This document shows, in pieces, positions 47,920 to 58,982 of a stretch of 64,000 nucleotides of DNA. This stretch comes from Coriolopsis trogii. Taxonomy: Eukaryota > Basidiomycota > Agaricomycetes > Polyporales > Polyporaceae. Below the pieces are notes generated by a model, which searched no databases, was not told the origin of the DNA, and was given only the letters and a program-made list of their open reading frames with translations. Position 1 is the stretch's first letter, and the number at the start of each line of letters is the position of its first letter. A program made the translations under genes and the position numbers. The DNA is taken from positions 2,666,001 through 2,730,000 of the forward strand of contig JAHYIO010000003.1 in assembly GCA_020543525.1 (NCBI GenBank). Direction: 5' to 3'.

Positions 47920-49253
47920 CTATAGGAACGCCGACAGGGTCACGGCGACGAGGGCGGCGAGGGTCGCGGCGCGGTGGCGAGCATGCGAGGCAACCGCAGA
48001 GTTCGCGCCCGAATTCGTGGTGGACCCACTGCCCTTCGCGTTCGCGAGGAAGGCATCGAAGGTGTTGCCGGTTGCCGGTGCATTGATTGCGAACACCATG
48101 CCCTGCTTGCAGTGGCTGGTTGGGTTGGTCTGCTTGCAGAACACCCAGATAGGGGCAGTCTATACACGAAGCGGATTCAGGATCAGCAACGAGCGAGTTG
48201 ACGAACAATGGGATGGTACAATAGCTTGGAGAGGAAACATGACTCACGTCATTCACGGTGACGGTGAACTCCGGAAGGTTGGAACTGCCCGCGGGGACAG
48301 GCATGCTATGGCGAGGATATGTATGAGTATCGAAAGCAAAAACGATATCGGACGAAAAGCACTCACAACCCGGAATCGAAACCCGCCAGACCGTTCGCGC
48401 TCGTCTCGGCCAGCGGCGAGCACGGGTCCGCGAAGCTGCTTTGTGTCACCGTGTGGTTCTTGCTCGCGAAACGGAAGGTGACCGTATCGCCAGCGCCCGC
48501 GACAAGGGTGTTCGGAGAGAACTCGAGCGCGCCATTCATTCCGACGTTCACAAGATGGCTTGTGGCCGTGGCCGTAGATGTCGAGGACGCCGCTCCTGCG
48601 GTTGTCGTCGCGTAGGTCGTGGTCTGCGTCGCGCCGTTCACGGTGACTGTCGCGGTAACAGTAACAGTACTGGCAGAGCCAGCAGTGACGACAGTAGAGG
48701 TGGGGGCGGCGGAAGAAGCTGCGGCGCCCCCTACGGCATTGGCCTTGTAAGTATCGAACTTATCTCCGGGGTTGATCGCGAATACCATGCCCTGCTGGCA
48801 ATGCGTAGCCTGGCGGCAGAACACCCAGACAGGATCCGTATCCGCGACGGTGAACTGAGCAACGGTGAAGTTGCTAGTCTGGTCATCTGGTACTGGGACG
48901 CTGCAATGGTCTGTCAGGAGGAGAATACATGCGTATATACATGAGCATCACGTACAAGCCAGAGTCGAAGCCATCAGGCTTCAGTACGCAGGGATTGTCC
49001 AGTGTCGACTGAGAGACGGTGTGGTTCTTCTGCTTGAATATAAACGTGACAGTGTCTCCAGGATCGGCTGCCTAGGGCTGCAGACTCAGACAGGGCTTCT
49101 CAGACGGGGTACTTGGGGAACACGTACGATGAACTCCGGGTCATACTTCAGTATACCAATCCCTCCTACAGTCACTTGGTGGTCCGCGCCGCGGGTCACC
49201 GGAATAACAAGGCCAAGCAAGGTGCAAGCGATGACTGAGGCAAAGAACTTCAT
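47920..49253 (-). CDS. Two-domain secreted cupredoxin with Ser/Thr linker, probably GPI-anchored
   Basis: Extracellular blue-copper-like protein of the fungal serine-rich family. MKFFASVIACTLLGLVIPVT is a signal peptide, followed directly by ADHQVTVGG. Exon 1 (49253-49128) and exon 2 (from 49071) join in phase. Domain 1 has FKQKNHTVSQSTLDNPC and WVFCRQATHCQQGMVFAIN; domain 2 repeats it with FASKNHTVTQSSFADPC and WVFCKQTNPTSHCKQGMVFA. Both keep the H...C...H...M pattern expected of copper ligands. A Ser/Thr/Val-rich linker separates them. The end, ATLAALVAVTLSAFL preceded by Ser/Asn/Ala-rich sequence, fits a GPI signal. Such proteins are common in wood-decay and plant-associated basidiomycetes, but their exact role is not established. 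Introns fall at matching positions in the two domains, indicating duplication. Confidence 0.85.
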
Positions 49254-49726
49254 GTTGATATATGCGTGCGATGTAGCCGTGTTGAAGAGTAACGGGGATG
49301 ACAGAGAAGTCGAATGAACCAGGGCGCGGGTATTGAGAGCAACGAGCACGGGTAGAATACGTCTAGGTGGTGGTGACAGGATAGCAAGAGTATGGCTTGT
49401 TGTTCCCCGCCGCGTACTTTTTGTACGCCTGGCGCATGCGACGGCACCATGGCGAGAGAACAAAAGACCACTGCCAGACGCGTCCGGCCACATTTCACCA
49501 TTGTTTGACGCGGTCACGTGTGACGCTATTGTTCCCATCTGATAGGCGCCCACACACCGCCGTATGCTCTCTAAAAGACAGGCATGCATATGGTCCCTGC
49601 AGCAAGGTTGTCCAGTAATCGGTCGTAACAGTAGAGGTAGAAGTACATCAGCATGAGATACAGCAACACGATGGACTGTCATGAACGAGCAGCACTAGGG
49701 TCACGAGGTCCATGCACACTGCCATG
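49254..49726. promoter_or_regulatory. Cupredoxin promoter and 3' end of the T5orf172 gene
   Basis: About 470 bp. It contains CACGTG at 49515-49520 within a near-palindromic GTCACGTGTGAC context, a possible bHLH site, about 260 bp upstream of the cupredoxin start. No gene recognised. Confidence 0.45.
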
Positions 49727-51355
49727 TTAAACGAACGCTTCAACAAACCCTCCCCACTTCTCAATCACGGGCCTCACAATTTCCTCCCACTCCTTGCCCT
49801 TGTATCGGCCTTTCGCACGAGGGAAAGAGAATATCTCCTTGTGCACGGCACCGCCTATTCTGAGCGTCAACAACGCCCGAGTCAACGAGATACACAGCAC
49901 CGAACTACTCACAATCAGGACATGGGGCTCGCATTACACGATCGCTCCCATTGCCGCTGCCCCCTGTGACATTAGGAAAGTCGCGGTCGAGATAGGGCGC
50001 GTTTACAGCCAGGTCGGCCAGTTCAAGGTGCACAAGCCTCTCGAGTTTGTGGCAGTACGAACCAGGTTCTCCGACCTGTACTCGCCCTCGCGCCAAGTTT
50101 CCGTCGTCGGCGTCTTTGGTGCTCGGCCAGAACCCGCGCAAGTGGGTCTGCTTCGATTGGCATTGCTTGTCCCACTCGGCGAGGCGTTTGGTCAACTTCA
50201 CTGCGCGCCCGACCTTGATGTGAACTACCGAGGGGTCATTGTCGTCTTGTGATGCGTATAAGTTGCTTGCACTTCCCTGGAGTTGAAGAGAAGGTCTCAC
50301 CGTCGATCTGGAAGGCGTAGATATATCCGGAGACGTCAGCAGCGGAATGCTTCGTCCGCATTTCCTTCCGGAGGAGATCTTTCGTCTCTTCCTGTAGATA
50401 CTCTGGGATCCAGTCTATCAGTCGAGGCAATTGTCAGTTCGCACGTAGCATTGGCAGAACCTAAAGATACACCTTTGAATTCAACCCAGACACCCGGATT
50501 CTTATGTGACGGGAACTTCACATCGTTGAACGCGGTCTTCATATGCTGGTGGCAATAGTGCGGAAGGTCTTCCCCGTTCAGGACAGATAACGGGGCGGTG
50601 ACGGCGACCATGCGCGTGCACCGCTTGTCCTGCTTCGTGGTGCCGCTGCACTGGACCTTCAGCCCACCCTTCCCAGACGAGGTCGACGCAGTGGGAGAAG
50701 GCGGGCTGGACGCTGCGCGAGGCCGCTTCGTGGGCGTCTGCAAGGGAGAAAGGCGCGAGTCGGGAGCAGAAGATGCTGCAGGCTTTGCCGGAGCAGAATT
50801 TGGTGCCTGCAGCAACTGGGGGCGCTGAGGTGTCGCGGGCGAGACACGGAGATGGTCTCCACTGGGGAACGCGCCCGAGTCTGAGTGCGGACGAGCGATG
50901 GTAGGTGGTGGGTGGTAGGGCCCTTTGGACGGAATAGGCGGCGGGTCCCCAAGTGCATACTTCATTGTGAGCGACGTCTGCGGGACGGGCATGGGGATTG
51001 CAGGAGGGACAGGTAGGCTGCCGGGAGCTGTGTAGCGATTGGGCTCCGGGAATGCCAGAGTTGGTGCACCGTGAGCTACGGGATGGGGACGAGCCCCGAC
51101 GGGAGCGTCGGGGCGTAACGCTTCAGGAAAGCCCCCAATGAATGGTGTACCAGACGAATGACGTGCGCCGTGTCTCCTCGCATCTTCTGAGCTCAATGAC
51201 AACCGCCCAAAGGCGTCGGCGACGTTGTTGGGGTCGGACGACGTCGACGTTCGCCCGCCATTGGACGTGTGGAAGGGCCTTGAAGTCATGGCGTCCTGGT
51301 GGTAGTCTGCAGGGGTTTTACGCTTCTTCCACGGCGCGAAGAGGTCCAGGGGCAT
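49727..51355 (-). CDS. T5orf172/DUF1766 (GIY-YIG-like, Mug113 type) protein
   Basis: The first exon (51355 to about 50,475) encodes a disordered Pro/Ser-rich region starting MPLDLFAPWKKRKTPADYHQ, with a cysteine/histidine segment VQCSGTTKQDKRCTRMVAVT followed by HYCHQHM, a likely zinc site. After introns come WIPEYLQEETKDLLRKEM, GYIYAFQIDGE, then VHIKVGRAVKLTKRLAEWDK, which is the GIY-YIG-like core of the T5orf172 family (GYIYAF for GIY, IKVGRA for YIG-like), and HKEIFSFPRAKGRYKGKEWE at the end. Nuclease activity is not established for the fungal members, some of which are meiotically upregulated (Mug113). Stop at 49727-49729. Exon boundaries in the second half are approximate. Confidence 0.75.
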
Positions 51356-51687
51356 AGCGACCGGGATTCCAGAGGCCTATACAGGTTCGAGCTGGGAATC
51401 TGTGGCTGCAGCATCTGCAGATGGAGAAAAGGCATGTGCGGTGGGTGGACATGAGGCAACGTGAGCGTCTCCCGTGCGTCTTTGAAGATGTCCGTCCCTT
51501 TTGGGAAGGGCCGTTTCCCTCACTGAGTCAACTGTTCTCGATCCGTCTCGTTCTCTTGCCGCTGTATTGCCCTTGTCCATCTCCTGTGCGACTTCTTTGG
51601 AGACCATCTTGACTCGTCTGCGCTTCAACACTTGTTGGCATCCGTGCAATCGTCCGTTCTTAACTTCACACATTCTCGATTGACTCG
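51356..51687. promoter_or_regulatory. Divergent region between the T5orf172 gene and PDCD5
   Basis: About 330 bp between two diverging starts. A CT-rich tract (about 51520-51620) faces the PDCD5 gene. No TATA box stands out. Confidence 0.5.
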
Positions 51688-52242
51688 ATGGAGGACCCAG
51701 AGTTGGCTGCGATTCGGGCTGCACGCATGAACCAGCTGCAGCCGCAGGGCGGAGGAGGTGCTCAGGGAAGTGATGATGGTGCAAAGCAGGCAGCAGAGGA
51801 ACAGATGCGGAGGGATCTACTTGCAACAATCCTGGACTCTGCTGCACGAGAACGACGTGAGTCCCGTGTATCCTGAGCACAACGCGTTCACCCAATAATC
51901 ATTGCGGTGTGTAGTCGCGCGCATCGCACTTGTGAGTGCAGACAGGGCGCAACAAATTGAAGCTCTTCTCTTGCGCATGGCGCAAACGGGTCAACTGCGG
52001 GGGCGCGTTTCGGAGGACCAGTTGATCGACTTGCTCGACCAGGTACGTCTGTCCGTACAGCATTCGTAGCCTCAGGCCACCGACTGTTTGTCTTAGATTG
52101 ACGGGGCGCAATCAAAGTCTGCCCCCAAGAAGGGCGCGATCATCGTACGTTCTAATACCATTTCCCCTTTGAACACCCAACTTACCCGATGGTATAGTTC
52201 CAACATCGAAAGGGAGGGTTTGATGACGACGACGATTTCTAA
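51688..52242 (+). CDS. PDCD5 (TFAR19) homologue
   Basis: Exons 51688-51856, 51915-52042, 52097-52144 and 52198-52242 join in phase to 129 residues, the normal family length. MEDPELAAIRAARMNQLQPQ is the typical N-terminal helix. The helical core QMRRDLLATILDSAARERLA, RIALVSADRAQQIEALLLRM and GRVSEDQLIDLLDQ follows. The C-terminus is FQHRKGGFDDDDDF. PDCD5-family proteins are small DNA- and chaperonin-associated nuclear/cytosolic proteins linked to programmed cell death in animals; the fungal role is not established. Confidence 0.92.
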
Positions 52243-52881
52243 CTCATCGATGAGCGCTATTGTATCCCTATTCATACCGTCCTCCTTGCTATGTGTCGCT
52301 TACCTTCAACATTTGCATGTCGTTATAGTTGTTCCTGAATCCGATAATTCCTGCGCCTCTTGCCTGATAACAGCGGACCTCGTCCGTACCTTTTGTCAGG
52401 AGCTTGGTACGCCATCCACTTTGCTGACTGTGGACGTGAGCAAGCCTCGTCCTGTCCACAGTTGCTATGCTGTTGGACGTATGTGGTAAATCTCCAGCAC
52501 CAGGTAGCTAGGGAGGTTAAGGCGGCATGAGATTGTGGGTTATATCAAAGATATCGCGAGATGCGTTCCTGCTGGAGCTCTTGTATCAGCTACAGATGCC
52601 TACATATCAATCGCAACACTATTTGCAACCATTCTTTCACTGTGCATCTATGATAATCGAGCTGATAAGTGAGTTGCAAGAACCCTTACACAAGGCTAAT
52701 ACTAGTCCGTTTGCTATTACGGGCGCCTATCGTCGGGTATTTGGTCGTGTTGTTTGTGGACCAAAGGAAAACTCGGCAACGTCCTCTCGTCGCGTCTACC
52801 TCTTGCTTTCCAGCCCTTCCAGCCTTCTCTACTTCCATCCACATCATCGACGCCTTCGACGTCCCTCAGCGTACTTGCCAA
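52243..52881. promoter_or_regulatory. Intergenic, NOT4 promoter and leader
   Basis: About 640 bp. A CT-rich tract at about 52785-52870 precedes the NOT4 ATG. Open frames crossing it are short extensions of other frames. No gene recognised. Confidence 0.45.
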
Positions 52882-55800
52882 ATGGCCACTCGAATCCACA
52901 CCAACTCGCCCTTGCCTGCGCCGGCCATGCACGCCACACATGCACTCCCACAGTCCAAGTCCCATGTCCTCGCGGGTGTGCAAGACGCATACTGGAGTGA
53001 CGACGAGGCAGTATGTTTGTGCTGAGAATAGCATCGCTGGATAGCGACTGATGTGGCCACTCGTCAATAGGAAGACGCAGAATGCCCTCTCTGTCTGGAG
53101 GAGATGGACATTTCGGATCTGAATTTCAAGCCATGTCCCTGCGGCTACCAGGTGCGTTTTCCCTCTCACCCATGCTATGCGAGTTGCTCATGCTCAGTGC
53201 TGTACCAGGTTTGCCAGTTCTGCTGGCACCACATTAAAGAGAACCTGAACAGTCGCTGCCCTGCTTGCCGGAGGGAGTACACTGATGAGGCCGTACAGTT
53301 CAAGCCAATCAACCCTGAAGAGTGCGTAATACATTCTTCGAGTCTGTCGCCTTCGTCTTCTGTGTCAATGCTGCATGTCCAAGCACCGCCCATGACAAAC
53401 GTCGGCGTATCGCTCAACCCATGCACGTCCGCTCTCGATCGGCAGTCAATTTGGGCGGCCACTCCAACGAGGCCGTTACTAGTATCTATTCTACGCGCGA
53501 TGTATCTGCATCCCAGCCGTCCCGTACTGCAGCTTAACGAATTCCCTGAGGTCACTCTCAAACACCCAATTAGGGCGTCTGTCTTTGCTTCGTCTTGGTA
53601 CTAGAGACTGGCTATATGCTCACAAAAGACGAGGCGGTGCTTGCGCGGCCTCAGGTCTACTTCTTGCCTGATGCTTTGGAGCATGTGGCTCTTAGCTGTC
53701 ATACGTTTCGCCGTGCTGCAACAGTTCATCAGCTCTGAATCGTTACTGACCTCATTCTTGGGCTTAGTCACAAGCGCTTGACGCAACAGAAGAAACAGCG
53801 AGAGCGTGAACGCAAGGAGCTGGACGCCTTGGGACGCCGTCAGCTCGCCAACGTCCGTGTGGTGCAACGCAATGTGGTTTATGTGGTTGGGCTGGGACCC
53901 AGATTCGCGAAAGAGGAGGTATGGCTGTCACCGTATGTGCGATGGCAGATCGGACTAACAGGCGAGCAGCTCATACCCACACTCCGTTCAAACGAGTACT
54001 TCGGACAGTATGGGAAGATTTCGAAGATTGTGATCACCAAACGCACACCGCCTGGAGGACGCGCGCCTGTTGTGGGACTGTACATCACATACCACCGTCG
54101 AGAGGATGCAGCTCGCGCCATAGCAGCGGTGGACGGTGCGCCTTCTCCTGGAGGTGGTGGGGAGATCATGAGGGCCAGCTATGGGACGACCAAGTATTGT
54201 ATGGCGTTCCTCCGAGGTGTCACTTGCACGGACCACAGCTGCATGAACCTACACGAGTGGGGGGATGAGAAAGACTGCTTCACGAAGGAGGACCTCACTA
54301 CCTTGTGCGTAGCTCTCTTTGAGCTTTGCTCTGACTCGGCTAACACCCATCAGAAAACATACTATGAAGGACACTGAGACTCGTCGTACGACGACCATCA
54401 AGAAAGGTGACGAGGCGGAAGGTAGTCATATATTGTATGCGCGTCACTCTACACACTCACAATCGTCTCCAGGTCTGCCCCGAGCGGCTTCATGGGCCAA
54501 TAAGAGCACTCTGGCAAGCACTGCGCTTTACAACAACACCAACTCTGTCAATCAAAGCACCCGGCAAGCACGACGTGCAGGGACGACAGCTCGGCCGCAG
54601 CGATCTGGATCGACCACCACTCCTGTCATATCTGCTCTTGCCGATATTCGCAAGAAGAGTGCTGCCAAGACCTCTGCAGCATCGTCCTCACGCCCTTCGA
54701 CTCCTTCGTCATTACCAAACCGGCCCACAACACCAGCCACTGCGAAGACCACGAAAGGCAAGGAAGCGGCGCAGCCCCCTCCTCCTCCAGCACCGCGGTC
54801 ACCCACGTCATCTGTTGCGGTCGAGTCTGATTCTGGCTCGGCTGTCGCAGAGGCAGTGTCACCAAAGTCCCCGCCTCCCGCTCCCAAGGAGATTCCCGTT
54901 GCCCCACCGGGTCTTCCTGCGGTCCCGCCTGGTCTTTCTCCAGTGGTCCCGCCAGGTCTCGTTGCGCCACCTGGGCTGCCTCCTCCGTCATCCCGAACTA
55001 CTTCAGAAGCAGCCTCTCCACTCCTTTCCACGCCGCCCTCGCAGTCGTCATACCAGATGTCGTCTCAAGCACAAGCGCTCATGGAAGACCTGCGCGCGCG
55101 CCGCGACGCAAATACTACTACTGTGGTGCAAAGTCCGTTCCCCGACTTTGACCGAATGCTTCAGTCCTTGGGTAGCGATACGGAGTTTGGTGGCTTCAGC
55201 TTCAATTTGGATCCCAAGCTCGCGGGAGATGTGCAGGACGACGCATTCAATCTCCCCGACTTCACCGCTGACGCCAATACACCGTTCAATGGCGGCTTTT
55301 TCGACGCCTTCCCCGGCTTGCGACCGAATGGTCAAGCTGCCTCGAGTCCGCTGATGCCTCCACCGGGTATCCCGATTGGACCGCAGGGCCAGCGTGCAGG
55401 GTACGATCCACTTACTGGCAAAGGCACAGTAGAACGCCAGTCTACGGGATCAAGCTATACAGGATCCTTCAACCCTTTCGCAGGGGATGCCTCCGAAGAA
55501 GCACCGGCTCGCAAGTATTCTCCCATTGACGAGGAGCGCAAGGTCTCGAGGTTCGGTTTCGCGCGGGGTCGTCAAGGGTCGGCTTCGTCTTCCCTTCACA
55601 CGTCCTCACCTCTCGTCACTGCCGAAAGTCTCTCTCAATTGCCACCGCACCATAATGTGGCCGAGTATCATGGACATGCATCTTTGCAGTGGTCATTCCC
55701 TGCGCGGCACCATGACTTCGCAACACATTACCAGAGCAACTCGGTGATGAGCTCTCCATTGGCGCAGCACATGCAAGCCGCCCAGCCCCAGTACAATCAA

Positions 55801-58203
55801 CCGCAGATGCCGATGAACCGATTCCAACAGGCTTACGATAACGGCGTCAGTGAGCAGCAGCTTAGGGAGCTGATCATGTCGAGTCGCGAGCGAGCAAACG
55901 TGTCGAGAAATGGACCTATGGGTAGGGCTCCTCCGGTCGTATATGTGTAATATGTTGTTGACTAGCTCATTTTCCCTTTCTTCGTCCTATGACATGTCCT
56001 TGTATGCTGCAGATCAATCACCATACAGCTCAGGACAACCATTCAATGACCCAGCTATCATGTCCGCGAGACTGGCTTCTCCTAGCTTAGCTCAGGCCAT
56101 GCCGAATGGTCGCATTCCACCGCCTGGCATAGATCCCTATGCAGGTCACCCCATGGTATTTGGTCCGCCGCCTGGGTTAGCGTTTCCGGAGGAAGCTGTA
56201 GCAAGTCCAGGTTTGCCTCACCAGCATGCCTATGGAGGGAGCGGACCATCCACCAACGTGGAGGTGTCGCAAAGCGGTTCCGCACATGGTGAGTCCCCTT
56301 TCCTACGCTTCGCGGGGTGGGCGTCCCAGGTCAGTGTACCGAGCTGCCGTGCTTTCAGTGCGGAAACTATATCATCGGCCTTGATCTAAACACTCTCAAC
56401 GGCCCGGTCTCCTGTCTTCCTCTCAGTGTATCCCCCGCGCTGCTCGCTGTATCTGTTCCTCCTGGTAGGGTGTCCCACGAAAGTACGTTGACGCTGACCA
56501 TACGCTTGTTCTTGTTGGGTCTCCTCTTCGTCCGGGTCGTGTTCGTTTATCATATTGGTCCTCGTTCATTTGTCCTTCTCTTGCTCTCCTGTCTCACAGT
56601 ATCGACCGTTCCCTCTCCCTCGCCCGCCCCCGAGTCCCCTGCACTGTCCTCTTCAGACTTCCCTGCGCTGTCCGCGGCTGCTGAGCCATCTGCCCCTTCC
56701 GATGCACCACAGGCCGATGATGTCGCTTCGACCGACGCGGCGGCACTCGACAACGCCGCCCAAGAGAAAGCCGCGCGTAAGGCGGCGAAGAAGGCTGCTG
56801 CTGCGGAGCGCGCTGCAGAGCGGACGCGTATTGCTGCTGAGAAGGCTGCTGTTCGTGCTGCTGAGAAGGAGCGTCTTGCGAAGGAGAAAGCAGCCGAAAA
56901 GGAGCGTCAGGCAGTGCTGAAGGCCGAGAAGGAGAGGGTGGCGAAGGAGAAAGCGGATAAGGAGAAGGCTGAGAAGGAGAAGGCGGCGAGAGAGCGCGCT
57001 GAGCGGGAGCAAGCGGCGAAGGAGCGTGCGGCGAAGGAGGCTGCGGAGAAAGCTGAGCGGGAACGTGTCGAGGCGGAGAAGGCTGCTGCAGCAAAGGCAA
57101 GCAGGCAGGTTGCCTCCGCTAAGGCTGGCAAGGGGCCTTCACCGTCTGTAACAGGTACAGCTGCTAGCCAACCTGACAAGAACGGGCGCAAGGTCCAGGC
57201 ACAGAAGCAGACCATCGCCCCTCTGTCCCAGGCCGACGCTGTTGTACAGGCTCCTATCCTAGCGAAAATGCCCAAGAAGAACAAGCCTGTCACGAAGCCC
57301 ATCAGGATCCCGAAGGAGGACCACCTGCAGGATACAGCGTCGACTATCCCCTCTGCCGCAACCTCGGACGCGCCTCAGTTGCCGGATGGACGCGACAGCA
57401 GCTCGAACAACTCGCGTGCGCACTCCGTCGACAGAATGCCTCCCGTGCAGCCCATGTCCATCAAGGACATGCTCGAGGAGCTCCATGCGCAATTCCCTTG
57501 GCTTAACCTATCAAAGCATCCGTTCTTTGACACGTCGAAGATCAACCCAGCTTCGAAGGTGCCTCTAGAGTACGGACCGCTCGTGCATGCTCTCTCAGCC
57601 TTGTCCGTCGGGGGAGGCTCGTTCGCGAACAACGTGCCGTCAGGCTCGATCGACAACGCCGTCTCTTCCTTCCAGCAGCTGCTCGAGACCCTGACCCAGA
57701 CGATATCCGACCTTCTGAGGCTCCTTCCTCGCACGACCTGGGACGACAGCTCGTCGTTCGACGGCGTGCTCCGTGACATGTTGAAGGGCGATGACTTCCT
57801 CGAGGACAGCGGAGAGGATCAGAACGGGCAGGCGAAGGAAGACGAAGTCGCGGCGCTCACGCTTGCGCTGGAACGCCGGGCGCGCTGGATGGAGGTGCAG
57901 CTGTCGAAGCTGGAGGAGCTCCACCGGGACATCAACACCGCGGCCGTGCGCGCTGTCCTGTCCTTCAACGACAACGGCTGGGATCCGCACGGGTCTCTCC
58001 CGCGCCTGGGCAACACGCTGAACCGATTCGATCAGATCGGGTTCGTCAGCGAGGGCCCGGAAATGCGTCCAATGACGGCGGACGAGCTGGAGAAGAAACT
58101 GGTGGTGGCGAAGGAGGCTGCGCAGTTTGTCGAGGCTGAGCTGAGGGAGGTGATGCAGAGTCTGCAGGTGCTGAGGCCGACGGACGAACCGGAAGAAGAG
58201 TGA
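52882..58203 (+). CDS. NOT4: Not4, RING E3 ligase of the CCR4-NOT complex, long basidiomycete form
   Basis: Not4 is the ubiquitin ligase of CCR4-NOT, acting in mRNA decay and on stalled ribosomes. Nine exons join in phase to 1,401 residues: 52882-53010, 53071-53151, 53209-53321, 53768-53918, 53970-54304, 54354-54421, 54473-55921, 56013-56288, 56600-58203. The C4C4 RING is CPLCLEEMDISDLNFKPCPC, then CQFCWHHIKENLNSRCPACR. An RRM (VYVVGLGPRFAKEE, YGKISKIVITKR) and a CCCH finger (CMAFLRGVTCTDHSCMNLHE) follow. The remainder is Pro/Ser-rich, then SSDFPALSA, a long Ala/Lys/Glu helix (56750-57110) and a helical end beginning MSIKDMLEELHAQFPWLNLS. Two introns are long (446 and 311 nt). That every junction keeps phase supports one gene rather than two; a split near 56,300 is the main alternative. 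Confidence 0.85.
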
Positions 58204-58982
58204 GGGTCATGTGAGTGACTCGCGATCTGAATAATCATCAGAAGTGCAAGTACGTGGTGTATGAACGTATAGATTCCAGTCTACCCCGCGCAAAATAATA
58301 CGCATACGCTGTGTTTTCCTCATCCGGTTGAGGCTTCAGGATATTGTGTTGTTCGTGAATTAGGGTCAATCTCATGTTAGCTTTTCCGGAGATGACAGAT
58401 TAACCTCACGTTGGCTTCTGGATGCTATAACAATCACAGGAGTTCAGTACGATGCTGGCCAAATCGAGCATGAGCAGTCATCGGTCGCCAGCCGAGCAGG
58501 CTGTCCCGCACTCAACTCATACTCGGCCATCTGGAGCTCTGACCTCGAATGTTACACGCCGCTCACTCAAAGTCTAGACCACCACGCTCCGATCATCTCA
58601 TACAGCCTCAGACCGCCATAGAAATTTTGGTAAGGATTGGGATGCAAGCGACGAGGCGGTCTCACCTCAGGCTCTGCTCTGGGCTCGCATCGTACCGATT
58701 GACGAACGAAAAAAGAGTGGTGCTATCAATGGTGTCTGCGGGGGAGACATTCGTTATCATGCCACAGTCCTATTTCTGGGGTTGTCATCCTGAGTTCGTT
58801 CAAGTTCCCCCGTGTATATGTAATCTGCGCATGCCGGACAGCGTACCGTGAGCTTTGCGTGCCCAGCAGGTTGACCTTTCGGATGTGTTATTGGCTATAC
58901 GCACAGAGCTGACCATAGTAATATACTCTTCGCATGATCTCAGAAGGAAGTATCCGGCGCAAGATGGCCCTCGTGAATCATC
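58204..58982. other. Convergent intergenic region
   Basis: Holds the NOT4 3' end and the sedolisin 3' end. Short frames here have no recognisable features. Confidence 0.45.

Noticed and set aside
53600..53767. Possible C/D-box snoRNA in the long NOT4 intron (CTGATGC and CTGA words)
   Set aside because: The C box is imperfect and no terminal stem or spacing fits.
54407..55354. 315-codon open frame overlapping NOT4
   Set aside because: It is a +1 shadow of the Pro/Ser-rich NOT4 exon, with arginine/leucine-rich composition typical of shadows.
56289..56599. Extra exon inside the last NOT4 intron
   Set aside because: Tested acceptors gave stops or lost phase; the single 311-nt intron is the only consistent join found.
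56594..57302. Pro/Ser- and Leu/Ser-rich antisense frames opposite the NOT4 Ala/Lys/Glu helix
   Set aside because: Produced by the repetitive GC-rich helix codons read backwards; not a gene.
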